A stretch of DNA of 64,000 bases from Acetobacterium woodii (GCA_016213825.1 JACQZP010000020.1:1-64000); one strand, 5' to 3'. Shown: positions 7,702 to 17,105, counted from the first letter of the stretch. Program-made: numbers and translations. The notes: generated by a model not told the origin, from the letters alone.

Positions 7702-8355
7702 ATGAAGAATAAACTGATCGAACTGATTGCGGATTTAAAGTTAAATGAAGCTGAAGAAGTGGCAGATGAATTAATCCAGCAGGGCATTAAAGCCCAGGAT
7801 CTTTATGATATGGTGATGGAAGGATTGAATGCGATCGGCAAGAAATACGAAAACGGCGAATGCTATATTGCTGATTTGATTGTCTCAGGCATGATTGCGA
7901 AGAATATTTTTGCATCCGCTAATCTTCATCAAAGTGGCGAGAATAGTGTAAAACCACTGGGAACCGTTCTTTTTGGGACAATTTTTGATGATATTCATGA
8001 TATCGGAAAGGATCTGATGATTGATGCTTTGGAGAATCGCGGTATTGAGGTCATTGATTTGGGGGTGGATGTTAAAGTTGAGAAATTTATTGACGCTGTT
8101 AAACAGTATCAGCCGGATATTATTGCGGTCAGTTGTGTGATGACCAATTCAATTCCCTATCTTCAGCAATTAGGAAATGCCCTGGAAGAAGCGAACCTGC
8201 TGGAAAACCGCCGGTTTTTACTGGGCGGTGCCGTGGTCAATCATGATTATGTCAAAATTCCTCAAATTGATTTTATGACCAATAATTTTTACGAGGGCAT
8301 CCGCTATTGTGAGGTTTATCTGGAAGAGAAAAACAAGGGAGCGAAGGATGAATGA
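7702..8355 (+). CDS. Second corrinoid protein
   Basis: A 217-residue B12-binding methyltransferase subunit, clearly distinct in sequence from the one at 4431. The N-terminal four-helix cap is residues 1-88; the cobalt ligand motif is DIHDIGKDL with His99; DLGVDVKVEKF and VSCVMTNS follow. No cognate methyltransferase gene is next to it; instead its last four bases overlap the start of a GntR regulator. It may serve the URO-D enzyme upstream with a different substrate, or take part in sensing. The end (LEEKNKGAKDE) is charged. Confidence 0.9.
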   Translation: MKNKLIELIADLKLNEAEEVADELIQQGIKAQDLYDMVMEGLNAIGKKYENGECYIADLIVSGMIAKNIFASANLHQSGENSVKPLGTVLFGTIFDDIHDIGKDLMIDALENRGIEVIDLGVDVKVEKFIDAVKQYQPDIIAVSCVMTNSIPYLQQLGNALEEANLLENRRFLLGGAVVNHDYVKIPQIDFMTNNFYEGIRYCEVYLEEKNKGAKDE

Positions 8356-9077
8356 GTGATGTTTTATATTTGGCCATTGTAGCAAGCTTAAAGGATAAAA
8401 TCTTAAAAAGCCAGCTCAAACCTGGTGATATGCTCAATTCTGAAACCTCACTGATGAATGAGTATTCGGCCAGCCGGATGACGATCCGCAAAAGCCTGTC
8501 ACTGCTTTCCAACGAAGGCTATATTTATTCGGTTCCTGGCAAGGGCAATTTTGTCTGTAAGCCTGAGGTGGATATTTTCCAGTTCAAATTTAATAAATAT
8601 GATGGTCTAAATACCCATATCGATGAGGTCAAACTGATCTCGGTTAAAGTGCTGTTTCCAGAAAAACAGATTGATCGGATCTTAAATTTAGAAGAAAATC
8701 AGAAGGCAGTGGAAGTGAAGCGGATTTTATTTTCGGATCAAAAAGAAATTGCCATGGAAATTATTTATCTGCCTTATGTACACCATCAGCCGGTCATTGA
8801 GGACATGCTGAAATTTGCAAACTATCTGAAACCGGTGGAAGAAAAACTGGCGTTTGTGCTGGATAAATCACTAAACATTACGGTGGCCATGCCTTCTGAA
8901 GAAGTTCGGGAAAAACTTAATTTAAACGAGAATGAACCGATTTTTGAAATCACCGAAATCATTAAAAATGAAGCTACCTTAAAAATTCTGGAATATGCCT
9001 GGTTTTATGTGAGTCCCAAATATTTAACAATTAAAGCGGCTACCCCGAAAGACAGCGACGATAAACGGATTTTCTAG
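8352..9077 (+). CDS. GntR-family (UTRA/HutC-type) regulator
   Basis: A 241-residue regulator with an N-terminal GntR winged helix (residues 1-70; YSASRMTIRKSLSLLSNEGY as recognition region, GKGNFV as wing) and a C-terminal ligand-binding UTRA domain (EVKRILFSDQKEIAMEI, PIFEITEII, EYAWFYVSPKY). ATG overlaps the corrinoid protein stop (ATGA), so both are co-translated. It probably senses a methyl donor or its product and controls the methyltransferase region through the shared motif at 2969 and 7668. That link is inferred from position only. Confidence 0.88.
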   Translation: MSDVLYLAIVASLKDKILKSQLKPGDMLNSETSLMNEYSASRMTIRKSLSLLSNEGYIYSVPGKGNFVCKPEVDIFQFKFNKYDGLNTHIDEVKLISVKVLFPEKQIDRILNLEENQKAVEVKRILFSDQKEIAMEIIYLPYVHHQPVIEDMLKFANYLKPVEEKLAFVLDKSLNITVAMPSEEVREKLNLNENEPIFEITEIIKNEATLKILEYAWFYVSPKYLTIKAATPKDSDDKRIF

Positions 9078-9079
9078 CG

Positions 9080-9107
9080 CAGTAATTAATGCATTGATTA
9101 ATTACTG
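9080..9107 (+). terminator. Hairpin after the GntR gene
   Basis: An 11-bp perfect inverted repeat, CAGTAATTAAT / ATTAATTACTG with a 6-base loop, starts 3 bases after the stop. There is no long T tract, so it is a weak terminator or an mRNA end stabiliser. Confidence 0.5.
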
Positions 9108-9153
9108 TGGAGTCTTTAAAAAATGAAAGTTAAAAACGATTGAATAGTAATAT

Positions 9154-9215
9154 TGAACTGACCCAAAAAAGTTAGACCAAAAATCTGGCGATTGGAGGTC
9201 GGTTTTTTATTGCGA
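9154..9215 (+). mobile_element. Possible solo end of an IS3-type insertion sequence
   Basis: TGAACTGACCCAAAAAAGTT followed by AGACC, then TTGGAGGTCGGTTTTTTAT, resembles the terminal repeat and leader of IS3-group elements as I remember them. No transposase frame follows. It may be a scar of an old insertion. Confidence 0.3.
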
Positions 9216-9287
9216 AGAAAATGGCTGCCGTACAAAGTTATGTTATAATATTGACAGTGAAAACTAGCTATAACAAAGGAGAAGCCC

Positions 9288-9860
9288 ATGAAAAAGAATG
9301 CCAAGGATGCAATCATCGAATCATTTAAAGAACTGGTCAGCCGGAAATCCCTAGATCGGGTCACGGTGAAGGAAATTTGTGACCATTGCGGGGTCAACCG
9401 GCAGTCTTTTTATAATCATTTTTCTGATATTATGGCGGTCTTCAAAACTATATTTTACGAGGAATTATCTCGGGAAATCGCCCAGAACAGAACCTTTGAA
9501 ACCTGGGGCGGCGGGTTTCTAGCAACCATGAATTATGCCAAACGGAATTCGAAAATGATCCTGCATATCTACAATTCGTCCTATTGGCCAGAAACCAATA
9601 CCTATCTGATCCATCTCTCCAGCCGACTGCTGGATTGTGTGGTTGATGAATGCGTAAAAGAACTGGATGTGCATTTAAAAGTGCAGGATCAGAAATTTAT
9701 TGTCAATTTTTATCGCCATGTTTTTAATGGGTTGCTGATTGATTGGGTCAGCGAAGGGATGGAAGAAGAGCCGGAAATTATCCTGAAAAAACTGTTGATC
9801 ATGATTAGAGGCAGCATTCCCCGTTCGGTGGAGGCGTTTGTCAAAGCCGATATAAAATAA
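9288..9860 (+). CDS. TetR/AcrR-family regulator
   Basis: A 190-residue protein with a TetR helix-turn-helix in residues 1-55 (LDRVTVKEICDHCGVNRQSFYNHF) and a helical C-terminal domain ending in VFNGLLIDWVSEG, the pattern of the DhaS/TetR_C_8 group. It precedes a membrane protein and oleate hydratase and is separated from them by a terminator, so it may be their regulator, perhaps responding to fatty acids. AAGGAG is placed correctly before ATG 9288. Confidence 0.85.
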   Translation: MKKNAKDAIIESFKELVSRKSLDRVTVKEICDHCGVNRQSFYNHFSDIMAVFKTIFYEELSREIAQNRTFETWGGGFLATMNYAKRNSKMILHIYNSSYWPETNTYLIHLSSRLLDCVVDECVKELDVHLKVQDQKFIVNFYRHVFNGLLIDWVSEGMEEEPEIILKKLLIMIRGSIPRSVEAFVKADIK

Positions 9861-9872
9861 TAGATTTTTTAC

Positions 9873-9905
9873 AAAAGGAAGTGTCGAAGTCGACACTTCC
9901 TTTTA
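9873..9905 (+). terminator. Terminator of the TetR gene
   Basis: A 13- to 15-bp stem, AAAAGGAAGTGTCGA with its complement, ends in TTTT 12 bases after the stop. The A- and T-rich ends make it work in either direction. Confidence 0.8.
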
Positions 9906-9975
9906 TGTGTCTATTGAAGAAGTTTTAACAATGGATGTATAATGCTGGCATCAAATCATTTAGGGGGAATAAAAA

Positions 9976-10956
9976 ATGTTTGTTTTTAATTATGCTGAAG
10001 GGGCTACCGCATTTAGCGTTTGGGGCGTATGGGTAATCGTATTCATCGCACTCTTTGCTTTTAATGAAGTAGCCCGGCGATGGAAATATGTTGGTTTTTT
10101 CTGTTTTGTCATCTTACCGATTATTCTTTCATCATTGTGGTTTACGGTATTAAGAGATACCACCTATACCGACTGGTTTCATTTAGCAAAGGTTTATTCG
10201 GCCACCGCCGGATGTATTGGTTTCTGGTGTATCCGGCATGTTAAATGGAAAAATAAATCAACTGGTGAAGAACGCCGCCTGGTTGATGTGAAATGGGTGC
10301 TGATTTTTCCGGCACTGATCTTAGCCATCAATATTTTAGAAGCAGTATCCCGGGATTTTCAGATTGGGATGCAGTATGCCGGTGGTGGCATTTTAGCCGA
10401 CGAAGCGATGTACGTACTAGGCGGCTCATGGAATTATATGAATGGGATCGCCGGGATTTTGAACATCATCACGATTACCGGATGGTTCGGTATCTGCATT
10501 AAAAAACGGACCGCCAAAGATGGCAGTAAGGATATGCTTTGGCCGGATATGCTCTGGTTCTGGATCATTGCCTACGATTTATGGAATTTTGCTTATACCT
10601 ATAACTGTCTGCCCGGTCATGCCTGGTATTGTGGTTTTGCCCTGCTGCTGGCACCGACACTCTGTGCGTTCACCGTGGGAAAAGGCGCCTGGCTGCAACA
10701 TCGGGCTCAGACCCTGGCGATCTGGTGTATGTTTGCTCAAACCTTCCCGGCGTTTATTGATGAAGGAACCTATGCCGTCGCATCAACCTACAATACCACA
10801 GCGCTCTTTGGGTTTAGTTTACTCGCATTAGTTGTCAATATTGCGCTCTTTATTTATATGATTTATAAAATTATCAAAACAAAACGAAACCCATATCTGG
10901 GCGAATTGTATACCGATTTGAAGAAATATAAAGAAGTTAAAGCGCTGGCAGAATAA
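9976..10956 (+). CDS. DUF5692-type multi-pass membrane protein
   Basis: A 326-residue integral membrane protein with about eight hydrophobic helices. Examples are residues 16-33 (WGVWVIVFIALFAFNEVA), 42-60, 105-120, 195-215 and 280-305. It is rich in Trp and Tyr and has a basic, charged C-terminus (KIIKTKRNPYLGELYTDLKKYKEVK) on the presumed cytoplasmic side. I believe it matches DUF5692, a family of unknown function. It lies 64 bases before oleate hydratase and may help with fatty-acid uptake, export or membrane adaptation, which is inference from neighbourhood only. Confidence 0.65.
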   Translation: MFVFNYAEGATAFSVWGVWVIVFIALFAFNEVARRWKYVGFFCFVILPIILSSLWFTVLRDTTYTDWFHLAKVYSATAGCIGFWCIRHVKWKNKSTGEERRLVDVKWVLIFPALILAINILEAVSRDFQIGMQYAGGGILADEAMYVLGGSWNYMNGIAGILNIITITGWFGICIKKRTAKDGSKDMLWPDMLWFWIIAYDLWNFAYTYNCLPGHAWYCGFALLLAPTLCAFTVGKGAWLQHRAQTLAIWCMFAQTFPAFIDEGTYAVASTYNTTALFGFSLLALVVNIALFIYMIYKIIKTKRNPYLGELYTDLKKYKEVKALAE

Positions 10957-11020
10957 GCATCACGTTTTTAGTTTATAAATTGTTTTATCAAAAAGATATC
11001 AAATAACGGAGGTAATTTAA

Positions 11021-12790
11021 ATGTACTATAGTAATGGTAATTATGAAGCATTTGCCCGTCCCTTAAAACCGGTGGACGTGGATAAAAAATCAGCTTATTT
11101 AGTCGGTGCCGGTCTGGCATCGCTGGCAGCAGCCTGTTTTCTGATCCGGGATGGTCAAATGAAGGGCGAGAACATTCACATTCTCGAAGAACTGAGTCTT
11201 CCCGGCGGCGCCTGTGATGGCATTAAAGACAATCAAAAAGGCTTTATCATCCGGGGCGGCCGGGAAATGGAAAACCACTTTGAATGTCTGTGGGATCTGT
11301 TCCGATCGATTCCGTCCATCGAGACCGATGGGGTGTCGGTGTTGGATGAGTTTTATTGGCTGAATAAGGCCGATCCTAATTATTCGCTGATGCGGGTCAC
11401 CAAAAACCAGGGCCGGGATGCCGAGCTGGGCGGAAAATTTGATCTCAGTGAACAGGCCTCCAAGGAAATGGTCACCCTGTTTATGACCAAGGATGAAGAC
11501 CTCTATGACAAACGGATCGATGAGGTATTCTCTAAGGAACTGCTGAATTCCAACTTCTGGCTGTACTGGCGAACCATGTTTGCTTTTAGAGACTGGCATT
11601 CAGCCCTGGAAATGAAACTCTATCTGCAGCGTTTTATTCATCATATCGGCGGACTGCCGGATTTATCAGCCCTGAAGTTCACCAAATATAACCAATACGA
11701 ATCACTGATTCTGCCAATGGTCAAATATCTGGAAGCCCATGGGGTTCAATTCCAGTATGATACCATGGTTACCAATGTGATCTTTGATTGTAAAAACGGC
11801 AAAAAACGTGCGACCAAGATTATCTGCAACCATGCCGGCAAGGAAGAAATCATTTCGCTGACAAAAAATGAACTGGTCTTTATCACCAATGGTAGCTGTA
11901 CCGAAAATTCAACTCTGGGCGATGACGATCATGCCCCGGCGTTTGATGATTCCATCAGCGGTTGTTGGGAACTCTGGCGAAACATTGCCAAACAGGATCC
12001 GGCCTTTGGCAAACCGGATAAATTCTGCACCAATACCAAAGAAACCAACTGGGAATCGGCCACAGTTACCACATTAGATGACCGCATTCCGCCCTATATC
12101 GAAAAGATCTGCAAGCGTGATCCTTTTAATGGCAGGGTTGTTACCGGGGGCATCATCACCGCTCAGGATTCCAATTGGATGCTGAGTTATACTGTCAACC
12201 GCCAGCCTCATTTCAAGGAACAGCCCAAAGATCAGCTGACCGTTTGGGTATACGGTTTATTCTCGGAAGTGCCGGGCAACTATATCAAAAAGCCCATGAA
12301 AGAATGTACTGGGGTGGAGATTACCGAAGAATGGCTTTACCATATGGGCGTGCCGGAATCTCAGATTCACGACATGGCGACCAAGTCGGCCCACACCATT
12401 CCCTGTATGATGCCCTATATTACCGCTTTCTTTATGCCAAGACGAGCAGGAGATCGACCCAAAGTGGTGCCCGACGGCAGCGAAAACTTTGCTTTCCTGG
12501 GACAATTCGCCGATACCCCCAGAGATACCGTCTTTACCACCGAATATTCAGTAAGAACCGGAATGGAGGCCGTTTATACCTTATTGGACATCGATCGCGG
12601 TGTGCCTGAGGTATTTAATTCTTGCTATGATGTTCGAGTGCTGCTGGATTCGACTGTCAAAATGATGGATGGCAAAAAGCCCGGCGATACAAAGCTGCCA
12701 TTTATTATGAACGTTGTTAAAAAGAAAGGCTTAAAGAAGATTTCCGGAACTGTCATTGAAGAAGTATTGCAGCGCTATAACATCATTTAG
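11021..12790 (+). CDS. ohyA: Oleate hydratase (FAD-dependent)
   Basis: A 589-residue protein with the full length of the myosin-cross-reactive antigen/oleate hydratase family. The N-terminal FAD site is [17 protein letters not shown] (near residue 26), followed by GGACDG and the active-site block [17 protein letters not shown] (near 86), which includes the catalytic Glu. Later conserved stretches are [34 protein letters not shown] and the C-terminal [28 protein letters not shown]. It adds water across the 9-10 double bond of oleate to give 10-hydroxystearate, detoxifying unsaturated fatty acids. GGAGG lies 10 bases before the ATG. Confidence 0.95.
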   Translation: MYYSNGNYEAFARPLKPVDVDKKSAYLVGAGLASLAAACFLIRDGQMKGENIHILEELSLPGGACDGIKDNQKGFIIRGGREMENHFECLWDLFRSIPSIETDGVSVLDEFYWLNKADPNYSLMRVTKNQGRDAELGGKFDLSEQASKEMVTLFMTKDEDLYDKRIDEVFSKELLNSNFWLYWRTMFAFRDWHSALEMKLYLQRFIHHIGGLPDLSALKFTKYNQYESLILPMVKYLEAHGVQFQYDTMVTNVIFDCKNGKKRATKIICNHAGKEEIISLTKNELVFITNGSCTENSTLGDDDHAPAFDDSISGCWELWRNIAKQDPAFGKPDKFCTNTKETNWESATVTTLDDRIPPYIEKICKRDPFNGRVVTGGIITAQDSNWMLSYTVNRQPHFKEQPKDQLTVWVYGLFSEVPGNYIKKPMKECTGVEITEEWLYHMGVPESQIHDMATKSAHTIPCMMPYITAFFMPRRAGDRPKVVPDGSENFAFLGQFADTPRDTVFTTEYSVRTGMEAVYTLLDIDRGVPEVFNSCYDVRVLLDSTVKMMDGKKPGDTKLPFIMNVVKKKGLKKISGTVIEEVLQRYNII

Positions 12791-12852
12791 TATAAAGCAT
12801 TTAAATATAAATAATAAAATAAATGAATACAAACCCAAATCGGAGAAATAAG

Positions 12853-13524
12853 ATGGATGCATATAAAGTATTAGAGATCAAACAGAGTGTTTTTGACGAT
12901 AATGACCAGCAGGCAGATTTACTGCGAACCGAACTGAAAAAAGAGCAGACCTTTTTACTGAATCTGATGTCATCCCCGGGTTCCGGAAAAACAACTACAG
13001 TATTAAGAACCATTGAAGCCTTACAAGATGAGATGACTATTGGTATTATGGAAGCCGATATTGACTCGGATGTCGATGCCCGAACCGTTGCAGGGACAGG
13101 AACCAAAGTCATTCAGCTCCACACCGGGGGGATGTGCCATCTGGATGCCGACATGACCAGACAAGGATTATTGGGGCTTGGCACTGCGGATATAGATTTT
13201 GCCATTCTGGAAAATGTTGGCAATCTGGTGTGTCCGGCCGAGTTTGACACCGGTGCGTCCAAAAATGCGATGATTTTAAGCGTGCCAGAAGGTGACGACA
13301 AACCCCTCAAATACCCGTTGATGTTTTCCATTGTTGATGTTTTGCTGATCAACAAGATTGATGCCGTCGATTATTTCGATTTTGATTTTGAAGCGGTCAA
13401 AGAACGGGTCACAAAACTAAACCCCGGCATCAAGGTGATTCCCATCTCCGCCAAAACTGGGGAAGGCATCAGCGAATGGGCTGATTGGTTGCGAACTGAA
13501 GTCGGCAGCTGGAACGGGATTTAG
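12853..13524 (+). CDS. hypB: Hydrogenase maturation GTPase HypB
   Basis: A 223-residue SIMIBI GTPase that delivers nickel to [NiFe] hydrogenase or, in acetogens, possibly to other nickel enzymes such as CO dehydrogenase. Motifs are Walker A MSSPGSGKTTT, EADIDSDVDA, the metal-binding GGMCHLDA, ENVGNLVCPAEFD and NKID. It lacks the N-terminal His-rich stretch and the CxxCGC motif of some homologues. ATG 12853 is chosen over upstream 12823 because CGGAGAA (12841-12847) fits it. hypA lies 3 kb downstream, separated by one large oxidoreductase gene. Confidence 0.93.
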   Translation: MDAYKVLEIKQSVFDDNDQQADLLRTELKKEQTFLLNLMSSPGSGKTTTVLRTIEALQDEMTIGIMEADIDSDVDARTVAGTGTKVIQLHTGGMCHLDADMTRQGLLGLGTADIDFAILENVGNLVCPAEFDTGASKNAMILSVPEGDDKPLKYPLMFSIVDVLLINKIDAVDYFDFDFEAVKERVTKLNPGIKVIPISAKTGEGISEWADWLRTEVGSWNGI

Positions 13525-13572
13525 GAAATATGCTTTATTGGTAAATGTAATATTTACAGAATCGAACAATAA

Positions 13573-13688
13573 TTGCTTTGATGTCGGTTTTCACAAACGC
13601 TTTTGTAACGTGTAGGCGAACAGGCGGTAGCCTGTCCGACGTACAGTGTAAAAAGTGTTTCGTGCAAAACTGGCAGCGAAGCTCACGG
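13573..13688 (+). repeat. Palindromic intergenic repeat, copy A
   Basis: A 116-bp copy of the window's repeat family, between hypB and the large oxidoreductase gene. The outer stem TTGCTTTGATGTCGGTTTT pairs imperfectly with AAAACTGGCAGCGAAGC. The constant core GTAACGTGTAGGCGAACAGG is followed by GGTAGCCTGTCC, which folds back on GAACAGGC. Confidence 0.85.
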
Positions 13689-13733
13689 ACGTATTGTCAC
13701 ACATATGTGCGTGTTAATAATGGAGGAAATAAG

Positions 13734-16415
13734 ATGGTAAAGAAAAAGGTACTTGAACTAGCCAATAAAATAGCCGCCGGGATTACCGGCGGGATCGTCA
13801 AAGTAAAACCGAGCGACCCGGAATATCGGATACTGGCACCGGTGACTTCCGATGAAGAGGCGGAAGTTGCCCTTAAGCTGGAAATCCGCAAGTATAAAAC
13901 CGCTGCCGAAGTCGCCAAGCTTTGCGGCAAGCCCGTCGATTACGTGGAGAAAATCCTTTATAAGATGGCAGTTGACGGATCAATAAAAGTGGAAACCGAA
14001 AACGGTGTAGATGTCTACTGCCTCGAACTTTTTGTTCCCGGCGTTATGGAATACATGGTTGTCAACAAGGAAAATGTTGCCAAGTATCCGGACATCGCGG
14101 CCTGTTTTGAAGAATACACCCGTAAACTGGGCGGACTGATGGCTGGCAATATTCCCATTGGATCAGGGGTCATGCGGGTCATTCCGATTGAAAGCGCCAT
14201 CGATGGGGATACCAAACGGGCCTCTTATGAAGAAATATCACATATCTTAAACAGCCATAATGTCTTCTCGGCGGCGGATTGTGCCTGTCGGACATCAATG
14301 CGCTCCATCGGTGAAGGCTGTGGCCATACCATTGAAGATATGTGTATTCAGGTGGGGCCAGCTGCGGAATACTATATTCGGACGGGCAAAGGCCGGGAAA
14401 TTAGCCGAGCCGAAGCCTTTGCCATTTGTGACCAGGCAGAAAAAGAGGGGCTGGTTCATTCCATCCCTAATTTATCAGGGCCGGGAAATGCCCTTGCGGT
14501 CTGTAACTGTTGTGGATGTTCCTGCTTCGGACTGCGTAACACCACGTTTTACCGAAATCCCGACTGGTCGCGTTCAAATTACGTCGCCCAGGTAGACAAA
14601 GATAAATGCGTGGCCTGTGGCGAGTGTGTTGAAAATTGTCAGGCCAGCGCCGCAACTTTAGGTCAAAATTTATGTACCAAGCAACCGCTCCCGGTTGCTG
14701 AAGTGACAGATCGCCCCTTTGATACCCAGTGGGGGAAAGATAAATGGAATTACGACTATCGTCATCGGAAATTTGTGGAGGAAAGCGGAACTAGCCCTTG
14801 CAAATCCGAATGTCCGGCCCATATTGCGGTTCAGGGTTATATCAAGATGGCCGCCCAGGGTCGCTATCGGGATGCCCTGGAGCTGATCAAAAAAGAAAAT
14901 CCCTTTCCGGCAATCTGCGGTCGGATCTGTCCCCGCAAGTGCGAATCCGCCTGTACCCGGGGCAGTTTCGATGAAGCTTTGGCCGTTGATGAGGTCAAAA
15001 AATTTGTTGCCGAACAGGATTTAAAAGCCGAACACCGCTTTGTTCCAGAAAAACGAGCCCAGCGCTCGGAAAAAATCGCCGTCATCGGCGCCGGACCAGC
15101 CGGATTATCTTGTGCTTATTTTCTGGCGGTTGATGGCTATCAGGTCACTGTCTTTGAAAAACAGCAGAAGCTAGGGGGGATGTTAACCCTGGGGATTCCC
15201 AACTTCCGTTTGGGAAAAGAGATCGTCAATGCGGAAATCGACGTCTTAAGAGAATTAGGGGTGGAATTTAAAGCCGGTATTGAAGTTGGCAAGGACATCA
15301 GCCTGCCAGCGCTTAGAAAATTGGGTTATGATGCCTTTTATGTAGCGATCGGCGCTCAGGTCGGAAAAAACCTCTGGCTTGATGGCGAAGATGCTGCTGG
15401 AGTGATGACCGGGGTGGATTTCCTGCGCCAGGTTAGTCTTGGTGATGATTTAAAACTGGATGGGCCGGCCATCGTAATCGGCGGCGGGAATGTTGCTATT
15501 GATGTCGCCCGGACGGCTGAACGCATCGGCGCCACACAAATCGATATGTTCTGCCTGGAAAGCCGAGCCGAAATGCCCGCTCTGGATGAAGAAATTGACG
15601 AAGCCTTGTCCGAAGGGATTATGATCAATAATTCCTGGGGGCCAAAACAAATCCTGGTGGAAAATGGCCGGGTTGTGGGAGTCGAATTCAAAAAATGTCT
15701 GTCGGTCTTAGATCAAACCGGCAAGTTCAATCCCCAGTTCGATGAGGGGGATACCAAAATTGTCAAAGCAAACCATGTCCTGATTTCAGTTGGTCAGGGA
15801 ATGGATTGGGGCGAATTGATAAAAGACTCTAAAATCGAACTAAACCTGAACAAAACCATCAAAGCGGATCCCATTACTTACCAGACTGGTGAACCGGATG
15901 TATTTGCCGGTGGCGATGCCCTGACTGGACCGAAGTTTGCCATCGATGCGATTGCATTGGGAAAACAGGGCGCCGTATCAATCCACCGCTATGTCCATGG
16001 TGATAACCTGACCATTGCCCGTGATCGGGAATACCATGCCCTTGATACGAAAAATCTGAACATGGATGGTTATGACCAGATGCCTCGGCAACGGGCGATC
16101 CACATCGATGGCAGTCAATCAAAAGAGACCTTTGAAGATTTGCGGGTAACCTTTACTGAAGAACAGATTCAGAAAGAAACCGAACGTTGCCTGGGCTGTG
16201 GTGCCACCTTTGTGGATCAGCATCAATGCGTGGGTTGTGGTGTCTGTACCACCAAATGCAAATTTGACGCCATCTCCCTGGTTCGTAAATATGACCAGTC
16301 CGGCATGGAATTAAAGGACATGAAACCAGCCGTGATCAAACATGTGATTAAACGTCAGGGCAGAATTGCCGTCAAAAATACTAAAAAAACCATCAATTCG
16401 ATTTTCTCAAAATAA
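13734..16415 (+). CDS. Large Fe-S/FAD NAD(P)-binding oxidoreductase (GltD-like core)
   Basis: An 893-residue multidomain protein. Residues 1-290 form a winged-helix-like and Cys-rich region (CACRTSMRSIGEGCGH, CNCCGCSC) leading to a 4Fe-4S motif (CVACGECVENCQA, near 293). Next is a glutamate-synthase small-subunit-like Fe-S domain (CKSECPAHIAVQGYI, CGRICPRKCESACTRG), an FAD site (AVIGAGPAGLSCAYFLA), an NAD(P) site (IVIGGGNVAIDVARTAE) and two C-terminal Fe-S motifs (CLGCGATF; CVGCGVCTTKCKFDAI). It should pass electrons from NAD(P)H to an Fe-S partner; the acceptor is unknown. The start at 13734 has GGAGGAAAT upstream. It sits between hypB and hypA, with a palindromic repeat on each side. Confidence 0.82.
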   Translation: MVKKKVLELANKIAAGITGGIVKVKPSDPEYRILAPVTSDEEAEVALKLEIRKYKTAAEVAKLCGKPVDYVEKILYKMAVDGSIKVETENGVDVYCLELFVPGVMEYMVVNKENVAKYPDIAACFEEYTRKLGGLMAGNIPIGSGVMRVIPIESAIDGDTKRASYEEISHILNSHNVFSAADCACRTSMRSIGEGCGHTIEDMCIQVGPAAEYYIRTGKGREISRAEAFAICDQAEKEGLVHSIPNLSGPGNALAVCNCCGCSCFGLRNTTFYRNPDWSRSNYVAQVDKDKCVACGECVENCQASAATLGQNLCTKQPLPVAEVTDRPFDTQWGKDKWNYDYRHRKFVEESGTSPCKSECPAHIAVQGYIKMAAQGRYRDALELIKKENPFPAICGRICPRKCESACTRGSFDEALAVDEVKKFVAEQDLKAEHRFVPEKRAQRSEKIAVIGAGPAGLSCAYFLAVDGYQVTVFEKQQKLGGMLTLGIPNFRLGKEIVNAEIDVLRELGVEFKAGIEVGKDISLPALRKLGYDAFYVAIGAQVGKNLWLDGEDAAGVMTGVDFLRQVSLGDDLKLDGPAIVIGGGNVAIDVARTAERIGATQIDMFCLESRAEMPALDEEIDEALSEGIMINNSWGPKQILVENGRVVGVEFKKCLSVLDQTGKFNPQFDEGDTKIVKANHVLISVGQGMDWGELIKDSKIELNLNKTIKADPITYQTGEPDVFAGGDALTGPKFAIDAIALGKQGAVSIHRYVHGDNLTIARDREYHALDTKNLNMDGYDQMPRQRAIHIDGSQSKETFEDLRVTFTEEQIQKETERCLGCGATFVDQHQCVGCGVCTTKCKFDAISLVRKYDQSGMELKDMKPAVIKHVIKRQGRIAVKNTKKTINSIFSK

Positions 16416-16454
16416 TAAAGAAGTGATAACGAAATTTAACGATTTGAACAATGA

Positions 16455-16657
16455 TTGTTTTGATGTCAGTTTCACAAACAACCAGAAGAAATCGCGATGC
16501 GAATTTCTTCGAGGTCGCGGACAGTCGCCAACTACAAGCAAGCTTGTGATTGGCTCGTTGTCTTCGCGAATTTTGTAACGTGTAGGCGAACAGGCGGCAG
16601 CCTGTACGCTGTACAGTGTAAAAACTGTTTCGTGTAAACTGGCAGTAAAGCTCATGG
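16455..16657 (+). repeat. Palindromic intergenic repeat, copy B, with internal insertion
   Basis: A copy of the family between the oxidoreductase gene and hypA. About 90 bases (16481-16570) interrupt the left arm between CACAAAC and TTTTGTAACGTG. The insert holds two hairpins of its own (GAAGAAAT...ATTTCTTC and ACAAGCAAGCTTGT). The constant core and right arm AAACTGGCAGTAAAGC are intact. Confidence 0.8.
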
Positions 16658-16703
16658 CAGTATATTAATTAGCAAGTTGTTTAAGAAGGTGAGGTGAAAC
16701 CAC

Positions 16704-17045
16704 GTGCATGAATTGGGAATTTTAATGGGCGCCATCAATACCGTCGAAAACTTTGCCAAGAAAAATGGGGTAACAAAAATACAGACCCTGGTGCTGCAAA
16801 TTGGGGAGCTTTCGTCGATGATTCCAAAATATATTGAAGACTGTTATCCGACTGCAGTAGAAGGAACCCTCTTGCAGGAGACCGAATTAAAAATTGAAAT
16901 ATTGCCCGGTAATGCCATTTGCAAAAGTTGCAATCATGTCTTTAATCTGATTGAGAATGAAGATACCTGTCCAAACTGCGGTACCCAGGATTGGGAAATA
17001 CTGTGCGGTAAAGAATTTATGATTAAAGAAATAATTGCTTGCTGA
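16704..17045 (+). CDS. hypA: Hydrogenase/nickel maturation protein HypA
   Basis: A 113-residue nickel chaperone. The start is GTG at 16704, giving the invariant MHE N-terminus whose His2 binds Ni; AGGTGAGGTG lies 7 bases upstream. The structural zinc site is formed by CKSC (near 72) and CPNC (near 90). It hands nickel to the target enzyme with HypB. It follows the large oxidoreductase gene after a palindromic repeat and ends at a terminator. Confidence 0.93.
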   Translation: MHELGILMGAINTVENFAKKNGVTKIQTLVLQIGELSSMIPKYIEDCYPTAVEGTLLQETELKIEILPGNAICKSCNHVFNLIENEDTCPNCGTQDWEILCGKEFMIKEIIAC

Positions 17046-17073
17046 TTGATTGCAACTAAATATAAACATTGAA

Positions 17074-17105
17074 AACGGCTAATTCTTATTTGCCGTTTTT
17101 TTGTT
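17074..17105 (+). terminator. Terminator of hypA
   Basis: AAAACGGC pairs with GCCGTTTT across a 12-base loop, followed by T residues, about 30 bases after the hypA stop. Confidence 0.75.

Noticed and set aside
11099-11599. 166-codon minus-strand frame inside ohyA
   Set aside because: Antisense to a clearly conserved oleate hydratase; no ribosome site or recognisable protein.
13573-13688. CRISPR-like or tRNA-like interpretation of the palindromic repeats
   Set aside because: Copies are kilobases apart with no spacer arrangement, and no cloverleaf or anticodon arm can be drawn.
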